Assembly (NCBI RefSeq): GCF_900142965.1
Contig: NZ_FRCQ01000036.1
Span: forward strand, 1-60,675
DNA length: 60,675 nt
Direction of reading: 5' to 3'
DNA from: Rhizobacter sp. OV335
GTDB lineage: Bacteria > Pseudomonadota > Gammaproteobacteria > Burkholderiales > Burkholderiaceae_C
Shown: piece after piece, positions 55,377 to 60,675 of the stretch
Position numbering within the stretch: position 1 is the first letter of the stretch
Layout: each line of letters begins with the position of its first letter
Made by a program: the position numbers and the translations under genes
Notes under the pieces: generated by a model
Seen by the model: only the letters and a program-made list of their open reading frames with translations
Database searches by the model: none
Told to the model about the DNA's origin: nothing

Positions 55377-55772
55377 ATGATGAAGACCAAGACCCTCGTT
55401 CCGCTGCTCGGCGCACTCGTGCTGGCCGCCTGCTCGTCGATGTCGTCGATGATGGGCGGCCCGGCACCTGCCAAGACCGCCGATGGCGCGCTGGTCGGCA
55501 GCGCCAACAGCATGACGCTCTACACCTTCGACCGCGACACGGCCGGCACCGGCAAGAGCGTCTGCAACGGCCCGTGCGCGACCAACTGGCCGCCGCTGAT
55601 GGCCGACGATGCCGCGAAGGCGAACGGCGACTGGAGCGTCGTGACCCGCGACGACGGCAAGAAGCAGTGGGCCTTCAAGGGCAAGCCGCTGTACTTCTGG
55701 GCCAAGGACGCGAAGCCGGGCGACAAGACCGGCGACGGGTTCAACGGCGTGTGGCACACCGCCACGCCTTGA
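55377..55772 (+). CDS. secreted repeat-type lipoprotein (COG4315 / PF03640-like)
   Basis: A 131-residue lipoprotein. Lipobox LVLAAC precedes a Ser/Met-rich linker. The mature domain has LYTFDRDTAGTGKSVCNGPCATNWPPL, then WAFKGKPLYFWAKDAKPGDKTGDGF: the paired secreted repeats of the YTF...C...C.WPPL family. These bind or reduce unknown ligands in the envelope. ATG 55377 (or 55380) follows GGAGACCC. It is separated from the previous gene by 70 bp and converges on the thioesterase gene with a 13-bp gap. Confidence 0.9.
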   Translation: MMKTKTLVPLLGALVLAACSSMSSMMGGPAPAKTADGALVGSANSMTLYTFDRDTAGTGKSVCNGPCATNWPPLMADDAAKANGDWSVVTRDDGKKQWAFKGKPLYFWAKDAKPGDKTGDGFNGVWHTATP

Positions 55773-55785
55773 GCGTCCGCAGGTC

Positions 55786-56610
55786 TCAGGCGTAGACGGT
55801 CACGACCTGGTAGCCCAGCGCTGCCAGGTCGCCGCTCGGAGACCACAGCTTCGACACCTGGTTCACGTAGCCGCCGGCCGCCGCGAGCGCCTCGGTGTCG
55901 ATGCGCCACCAGCCGTCGGCCGGCAGCTCGTGCGCGACCGGGCGCAGCTCCAGCTCCCACGACACCGAACTGGCCGGCACCGGGCGCTTGAAGCGGCTGA
56001 GCGCCGGCGTCGGCGGGGCGTCGGCCAGCAGCACGGTCAGCAGTTCCAGCGGCAGCGGCTGCGGCTCGCCCTTGGTGCGCAGGTGGATGCGGCTGTGCCA
56101 GGTGTCGGTGCCGGTGAACGGCAGCCCGCCTTCGGCCCAGCGCATGTCCAGGTGCTGCATGAAATTCGGGGCGATGCCGGGAATGAACGGCAGCGCCGGC
56201 GTGTCGTCCGGACCGCGCCCGGCCGCCGGCATCGCCGGCGCCAGCCCAGGCAGCGTGGTTTCGCGCTCGCTGCCGAACACGCCCAGCAGCAGGGCTGCGG
56301 TCTCGCCGCCTTGCTGCACGTGCGCCTGGACTTGGCGAACGTTCCTGCCTTCGCGCAGCACCCGCACCGCCACCTGCACCGGGCCTTGCGCGACCGGGCC
56401 GATGAAGCTCGTCTGCAACGCGCGCAACTGCACGTCGGCCGGCCAGCCCGCGCCCGCGACGTCGCGCATCGCCTGCACCGCCAGCGTCGAGATCAGGCCG
56501 CCGAACGAGGTGCGGCCTTGCAGCCAGTCTTCGCTGACCTCGAAGCGCACCGCATCGCCATCGCGCGTGCGCGCCGCGAGCAACTGGGAGAGGGGAATGA
56601 AGTCGGCCAT
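55786..56610 (-). CDS. acyl-CoA thioesterase family protein, double hot-dog
   Basis: A 274-residue cytosolic protein resembling TesB-like/acyl-CoA thioesterase (4HBT_3) members. The N-terminal half has WLQGRTSFGGLISTLAVQAM and QLRALQTSFIGPVAQGPVQV, the first hot-dog. The second half has WWRIDTEALAAAGGYVNQVS and FKRPVPASSVSWELELR. It would hydrolyse acyl-CoAs to fatty acid and CoA. ATG 56610 follows GAGGATT. The frame extends 16 codons upstream, which are ignored. It starts 13 bp after the oxidoreductase gene stop and may share its promoter. Confidence 0.88.
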   Translation of the reverse strand: MADFIPLSQLLAARTRDGDAVRFEVSEDWLQGRTSFGGLISTLAVQAMRDVAGAGWPADVQLRALQTSFIGPVAQGPVQVAVRVLREGRNVRQVQAHVQQGGETAALLLGVFGSERETTLPGLAPAMPAAGRGPDDTPALPFIPGIAPNFMQHLDMRWAEGGLPFTGTDTWHSRIHLRTKGEPQPLPLELLTVLLADAPPTPALSRFKRPVPASSVSWELELRPVAHELPADGWWRIDTEALAAAGGYVNQVSKLWSPSGDLAALGYQVVTVYA

Positions 56611-56623
56611 GGGAATCCTCACA

Positions 56624-57712
56624 TCAATGAATCGCCGGCAGCTCGCGCCGCTCGGCATCGCTTCGGAAACCGAGTTCGATCAGCGCCATCACGTCGATCG
56701 CCTGCGCGGCCGGCACCGGGTTCGGCGCGCCGGCGGCGATCGCGTCGCGCACACCGGCGTAGTACGCCGGGTAGTCACCGCGCAGCAGCGGCTCGGCGCG
56801 GGTCTGCAGCGTTTCGCCGTCGGGGCCGAGCGTGTTGAGTGTGCTCAGCGTCGCCGCCTGCGTGTCGACGCCCCAGTCGGCGCCCGGCAGCGGGCGCTGG
56901 CCGGCCTTCAGCGCGTCTTCCTGTGCATCCAGCCCCCATTTGACGAAGCTGCCGCGCGTGCCGTGCGCGGCGAAGCGCGGGCCGGGCAGGGCGGTCAGCG
57001 CGCTGGCGCGCAGCGTCGCGCTCAAGCCGCCGGCGTAGACGAGGCGGGCATCGAAGGCGTCGTCGTTGACGGCCCCGTCGCGCTGCCGCGCCAGGTCGAG
57101 CCGCAGCGTTTGCGGCCAGCCGAACAGCTGCAGGGCCTGGTCGAGCAGGTGCGGGCCGAGGTCGAACCAGAGGCCGCCGCCGACCGGCGACTGCTCGCGC
57201 CAGCGCTGCCGCACCAGCGGGCGGAAGCGGTCGAAGCGCGACTCGAGTTCGACGACGCGCCCCAGCTCGCCGCGCGCCAGCAGCGCGCGCAGCGTCAGGA
57301 AATCGCCATCCCAGCGCCGGTTGTGGAACACCGACAGCACGCGCCGGTGCTCGCGCGCCACGGCGTCCAGCTGCTGCGCCTGCGCGAGCGTCACGGTGAA
57401 GGGCTTGTCGACCACCACGTGCTTGCCGGCCTGCAGCGCGGCGAGCGCCAGCGGGTGGTGGCTGTCGTTCGGGCTCGCGATGACGACCAGGTCGACGTCG
57501 TCGCGCGCGCACAGCCGCAGCGGATCGGCCTCGACCGGCAGCCCCGGCCAGTCGCGCGCCACCTTGGCCGCGTCGCTGCTCGCGAAGGCGGCCAGCCGCA
57601 GCCCGGGGACGCTGGCGATCAGCGGCGCATGGAAGGTCTGGCCGGCGAAGCCGTAGCCGACCAGGCCGACACGCAGGGCGGTGGTGGAGGAATGGGGCAC
57701 GAGAGGAGGCAT
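56624..57712 (-). CDS. Gfo/Idh/MocA family oxidoreductase
   Basis: A 362-residue NAD(P)-dependent dehydrogenase. The N-terminal Rossmann fold has GLVGYGFAGQTFHAPLI (GxGxxG-like) and VVIASPNDSHHPLALAAL, then HVVVDKPFTVTLAQAQQL, where the catalytic Lys of the EKP-type motif appears as DKP. The C-terminal domain has GGGLWFDLGPHLLDQALQLF with the His of the active site. Likely substrates are sugars, inositol or related polyols. ATG 57712 is used, ignoring 48 upstream in-frame codons. The thioesterase gene follows 13 bp later. Confidence 0.95.
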   Translation of the reverse strand: MPPLVPHSSTTALRVGLVGYGFAGQTFHAPLIASVPGLRLAAFASSDAAKVARDWPGLPVEADPLRLCARDDVDLVVIASPNDSHHPLALAALQAGKHVVVDKPFTVTLAQAQQLDAVAREHRRVLSVFHNRRWDGDFLTLRALLARGELGRVVELESRFDRFRPLVRQRWREQSPVGGGLWFDLGPHLLDQALQLFGWPQTLRLDLARQRDGAVNDDAFDARLVYAGGLSATLRASALTALPGPRFAAHGTRGSFVKWGLDAQEDALKAGQRPLPGADWGVDTQAATLSTLNTLGPDGETLQTRAEPLLRGDYPAYYAGVRDAIAAGAPNPVPAAQAIDVMALIELGFRSDAERRELPAIH

Positions 57713-57823
57713 GAGGGCGATGTTTCGAATGAATGTCCGAGGAGTGTGGCGGCGCACTGTAACGGAGCCGGCCGCGCGGCAATGGCATGATGCGCGCCGC
57801 ACTTTCAGAAGGATGCCCTGCCC

Positions 57824-58321
57824 ATGAGTTTCGCTCCCCGCTTCGCTGCCGCCCATTGGCTGCTCGCCGCCTGCATCGCCGGCCTGGCCGCCATGCCCGC
57901 CCTTGCGGCCGACAAGCCGAAGAAGGAATCGACGCTGGGCAAGGCCAAGCCCGGCGCGCCCTTTCTGAGCAAGGAACAGCTGCGCGCCTGCCTGGCGCAG
58001 AACGACCGCGTGAAGGCGCAGCTTGCCGAGACGCTGCCGCTGCAGGCCCCGCTGAAGAAGGAAGGCGACGACCTCGCCGCCGCCGGCGACGCGCTGAAGG
58101 CCGACCGTGCCGCGATCGACACCACCGACGAGGCGGCCGTGAAGGCCTTCAACGAGCGCCTGGCCGCCCGCGACAAGGCCGTCGAGGCCTACAAGGCCCG
58201 CAGCGCCGAGTACAACACCAAGGTCGAGGCGCTGCAGGCCGACAAGGCGTCGTACATCGCCAATTGCGATGGCCGTCGCTATTTCGAGGATGAGGAATTG
58301 CAGATCAAGGCCGGCAAGTAA
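57824..58321 (+). CDS. hypothetical exported helical protein
   Basis: A 165-residue protein with a signal peptide ending AMPALAAD. The mature part is Lys/Ala/Glu-rich with probable coiled coil (QLAETLPLQAPLKKEGDDLA, AVKAFNERLAARDKAVEAYK, YNTKVEALQADKASYIANC) and a C-terminal GRRYFEDEELQIK. Two cysteines (about 56 and 149) could pair. I cannot assign a function. It sits in the divergent gap after the oxidoreductase gene and precedes the oligopeptidase gene by 55 bp, on the same strand, so co-transcription is possible. Confidence 0.82.
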   Translation: MSFAPRFAAAHWLLAACIAGLAAMPALAADKPKKESTLGKAKPGAPFLSKEQLRACLAQNDRVKAQLAETLPLQAPLKKEGDDLAAAGDALKADRAAIDTTDEAAVKAFNERLAARDKAVEAYKARSAEYNTKVEALQADKASYIANCDGRRYFEDEELQIKAGK

Positions 58322-58376
58322 CGCGCGGCCTGCCTCCTAGAATCGGCGGCTTCTTCCCTGACCGAGAGAAGCCGCC

Positions 58377-60476
58377 ATGACCGTTGCCACAAGCAGTCGC
58401 CAGAACAACCCGTTGCTGCAGCCCTGGGAGGCCCCGCACGGGCTCCCGCCGTTCGACACCGCCCGCCCCGAGCATTTCGCCGAGGCCTTCGAGGTGGCGC
58501 TCACCGAGCAGCGTGCCGAGATCGACGCGATCGGCGCGCAGCTTGCCGCCCCGAGCTTCGACAACACGCTGGCGGCCTTCGACCGCAGCGGCCGGTTGCT
58601 CGCGCGGCTGGAGGGCCTGTTCCACAACCTCACCTCCAGCGAGACCTCGCCGGCGCTGCAGGCGGTGGAGCGACAGCTCGCACCCCGCATGGCGGCGCAC
58701 GGCAACGCGATCTACATGCATGCGGCGCTGTTCCAGCGCATCGACACGCTGCACGCGCAGCGCGGGTCGCTCGGCCTGACCGCCGAGCAGCGCCGCCTGC
58801 TGGAGCGCGTGCACCTCGAGTTCGTGCGCGCCGGCGCCAAGCTGCAGGGCGCGGCGCGCGAGCGCTACGGCGCGGTGATGGAGCGCCTGGCCGAGCTGAC
58901 GACGCAGTTCGGGCAGAACGTGCTGGCCGACGAATCGGCCTTCCGCCTCGAATTGCGCGGCGAGCGCGACCTGGCCGGCCTGCCGGAGTTCGTGCGCGCC
59001 GCCGCGCGCCAGGCCGGTGCCGATCGCGGCATCGACGCCGCGGTGATCACGCTGTCGCGTTCGCACATCGTGCCCTTCCTGACCTTCTCCGAGCGCCGCG
59101 ATTTGCGCGAGCAGGCCTGGCGCGCGTGGGTGTCGCGCGGCGAGCACGACGGCGCGCACGACAACCGGCCGGTGGCGCGCGAGATCCTGCAGCTGCGGGC
59201 CGAGCAGGCCCGTTTGCACGGCCATGCGAGCTATGCCGACTACGCGCTGGGCGACACGATGGCCGGCTCGCAGGCCGCGGTGAACCGGCTGCTGCAGCAG
59301 GTGTGGGTGCCGGCGAAGGCGCGTGTGGCCGAGGAGCGCGAGGCGCTGAAGGCGCTGCTGCTGACGCTGCCGCAATCGCAGCGCCCCGCCGCGGGTGAAT
59401 CGCAGGAGATCGAGGCCTGGGATTGGCGCTGCTACGCCGAGAAGGTGCGCCAGGCGCGCTACGACCTCGACGAGGCGGCGGTCAAGCCGTACTTCCCGCT
59501 CGACCGCATGGTCGAGGCGGCGTTCGACTGTGCGCAGCGCCTGTTCGGCCTGCGCTTCAAGGTGCGCGACGACATCCGCGCGTACCACCCCGACGTGAAG
59601 GTCTACGAGGTGAGCGGCAGCGACGGCGCGCTGGTCGGCATCTTCCTGCACGACAACTTCGCGCGGCCGAGCAAGCGCAGCGGCGCGTGGATGGGCTCGT
59701 ACCGGCAGCAGACGCGCAATGTGATCGGTGGCGGCGATGTGCTGCCGATCGTCGTCAACAACAACAACTTCGCGAAGGGCTCGCCGGGCGCGCCGACGCT
59801 GCTGAGTTTCGACGATGCGGCGACGCTGTTCCACGAGTTCGGGCACGGCCTGCACGGGCTGCTGTCGAGCGTGACCTACGAGCGCCTGTCGGGCACCAAT
59901 GTGCTGCGCGATTTCGTCGAGCTGCCGTCGCAGATCTTCGAGCACTGGCTGGCCGAGCCGGAGGTGCTGAAGCGCCATGCGCGGCACGTCGAGACCGGCG
60001 AGCCGATCCCGGATGCGCTGGTCGAGCGGCTGCAGGCGGCGCGCAAGTTCAACCAGGGCTACGAGACGGTGCGCTACACCGCGTCGGCGCTGGTCGACAT
60101 GGCGGTGCATGCAGTAGGCGACCCCGAGGGCATCGACATCGTCGCGTTCGAGGCGGCCGAGCTGGAGCGCATCGGGCTGCCGCATGGCGTCGGGCTGAAC
60201 CACCGGCTGCCGCATTTCCAGCACCTGTTCTCGAGCGCCAGCTATGCGGCCGGCTACTACGTGTACCTGTGGGCCGAGGTGCTCGACGCCGATGGTTATG
60301 ACGCGTTCACCGAGGCGGGCAATCCGTTCGATGCGGCGGTCGCGAAGCGGCTGCGGGAGCATGTGTATTCGGTGGGCAACAGCCGCGAGCCGGGGGAGAC
60401 GTATCGGGCGTTCCGGGGGCGCGATGCATCCGTGGAACCGATGCTGAGGGAGCGGGGGTTGTTGACGGGCGGTTGA
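58377..60476 (+). CDS. prlC: oligopeptidase A, M3 family zinc metallopeptidase
   Basis: A 699-residue cytosolic endopeptidase degrading short peptides and signal peptides. The zinc site is H486-E-F-G-H490 in LFHEFGHGLHGLL, with the third ligand E515 in FVELPSQIFEHW. Other M3 hallmarks are NPLLQPWEAPHGLPPFD at the start, GSYRQQTRNVIGG, and the His/Tyr pair region HRLPHFQHLFSSASYAAGYY. Length and layout match E. coli OpdA (680). ATG 58377 follows GAGAGAAGCC. The preceding exported protein gene lies 55 bp upstream. Confidence 0.97.
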   Translation: MTVATSSRQNNPLLQPWEAPHGLPPFDTARPEHFAEAFEVALTEQRAEIDAIGAQLAAPSFDNTLAAFDRSGRLLARLEGLFHNLTSSETSPALQAVERQLAPRMAAHGNAIYMHAALFQRIDTLHAQRGSLGLTAEQRRLLERVHLEFVRAGAKLQGAARERYGAVMERLAELTTQFGQNVLADESAFRLELRGERDLAGLPEFVRAAARQAGADRGIDAAVITLSRSHIVPFLTFSERRDLREQAWRAWVSRGEHDGAHDNRPVAREILQLRAEQARLHGHASYADYALGDTMAGSQAAVNRLLQQVWVPAKARVAEEREALKALLLTLPQSQRPAAGESQEIEAWDWRCYAEKVRQARYDLDEAAVKPYFPLDRMVEAAFDCAQRLFGLRFKVRDDIRAYHPDVKVYEVSGSDGALVGIFLHDNFARPSKRSGAWMGSYRQQTRNVIGGGDVLPIVVNNNNFAKGSPGAPTLLSFDDAATLFHEFGHGLHGLLSSVTYERLSGTNVLRDFVELPSQIFEHWLAEPEVLKRHARHVETGEPIPDALVERLQAARKFNQGYETVRYTASALVDMAVHAVGDPEGIDIVAFEAAELERIGLPHGVGLNHRLPHFQHLFSSASYAAGYYVYLWAEVLDADGYDAFTEAGNPFDAAVAKRLREHVYSVGNSREPGETYRAFRGRDASVEPMLRERGLLTGG

Positions 60477-60528
60477 TCGTGTGCGGCAAAGGCGCGCGGG
60501 GGGAGGCCATGGCGCGCCGGACGGGGCG

Positions 60529-60554
60529 GTCTTCGCCCCTCTCGGGGCGAAGAC
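60529..60554 (+). terminator. possible terminator after the oligopeptidase gene
   Basis: A perfect 11-bp stem GTCTTCGCCCC / GGGGCGAAGAC with a TCTC loop lies 52 bases after the stop codon. Only TTCCCT follows, not a real T run, so it may be weak or factor-dependent. Confidence 0.5.
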
Positions 60555-60572
60555 TTCCCTCCGCTGACTGGT

Positions 60573-60675
60573 TTCATGGCCCGTCGCCGAAACTCCCGCC
60601 ACTCACTTCGTTCGTTGTGGTCAAACAGTCGGCGACAGTCAGTTCACGAAGCGTGCTGCGCACGCGGGCCATGAA
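60573..60675. repeat. nested inverted-repeat element at the right window edge
   Basis: TTCATGGCCCG (60573-60583) pairs with CGGGCCATGAA (60665-60675). Inside it GTCGCCGA (60583-60590) pairs with TCGGCGAC (60629-60636), and CTTCGT (60606-60611) matches ACGAAG (60646-60651). It reads as a structured, mobile-element-like or palindromic repeat rather than coding sequence; the element may continue beyond the window. Confidence 0.6.

Noticed and set aside
58305-60602. A 765-codon minus-strand open frame across the oligopeptidase gene
   Set aside because: The plus-strand frame has the M3 zinc motif and matches family length; the antisense has no recognisable domain.

Overview
The window is GC-rich (roughly two thirds G+C by eye) and reads as the chromosome of a Gram-negative betaproteobacterium, most likely a Burkholderiales species of the Leptothrix/Rubrivivax/Comamonadaceae type. 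Pointers are a Burkholderia-style general porin at the left edge, a NodT-EmrA-EmrB efflux operon behind a MarR regulator, YaeQ, DUF3309, OmpW, FCD-type GntR regulation of an amino-acid ABC transporter, and CTTCGACAGGCTCAG-type dispersed repeats. Coding density is high and I see no tRNA, rRNA, CRISPR array, integrase or transposase.

Layout. 1-794: porin, cut by the window edge. 1085-8811: a secreted SpvB/VCBS-repeat protein, a secreted RHS/YD-repeat protein whose AT-richer C-terminal tip carries a PD-(D/E)XK-type nuclease signature, and an unrecognised AT-richer gene that is the best immunity candidate. 8818-12490: thymidylate synthase, OmpA-like lipoprotein, MsbA-type ABC exporter. 12569-17818: MarR regulator and its NodT/EmrA/EmrB efflux operon, with a shared inverted-repeat operator. 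17826-22251: a frameshifted gene remnant, an orphan CesT-like chaperone, a diguanylate cyclase with an I-site, a lipoprotein, AlkB, and a low-GC orphan protein. 22336-29762: phosphopantetheinyl transferase, 23S rRNA pseudouridine synthase, a periplasmic molybdopterin-fold protein coupled to a hybrid sensor kinase, a GRDP-like membrane protein, PpnP, and an EAL phosphodiesterase. 29794-35994: a membrane Ser/Thr kinase, an amino-acid ABC transporter with its GntR regulator (three near-identical operator palindromes), and an exonuclease. 36058-42770: a membrane protein, PhoD phosphatase, repeats including a 4 x 20 bp tandem array, and two tandem PQQ-type glucose/sorbosone dehydrogenase-like lipoproteins. 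42926-49877: acyl-CoA ligase, GDSL lipoprotein esterase, OmpW, an orphan with H/E/H motifs, a chemoreceptor, DUF3309. 49884-60476: housekeeping and accessory enzymes (DUF924, S9 peptidase, GNAT, YaeQ, amino-acid binding lipoprotein, thioesterase, oxidoreductase, M3 oligopeptidase). The right edge is a structured nested inverted repeat.

The most interesting part is the RHS toxin/immunity cassette. Next are the two regulator/operator sets readable directly from sequence (MarR-efflux, GntR-ABC), the Cys-less molybdopterin-fold protein coupled to a sensor kinase, and three orphan genes that may be secreted effectors or a chaperone. All functional calls come from reading the sequence; no database search was run.
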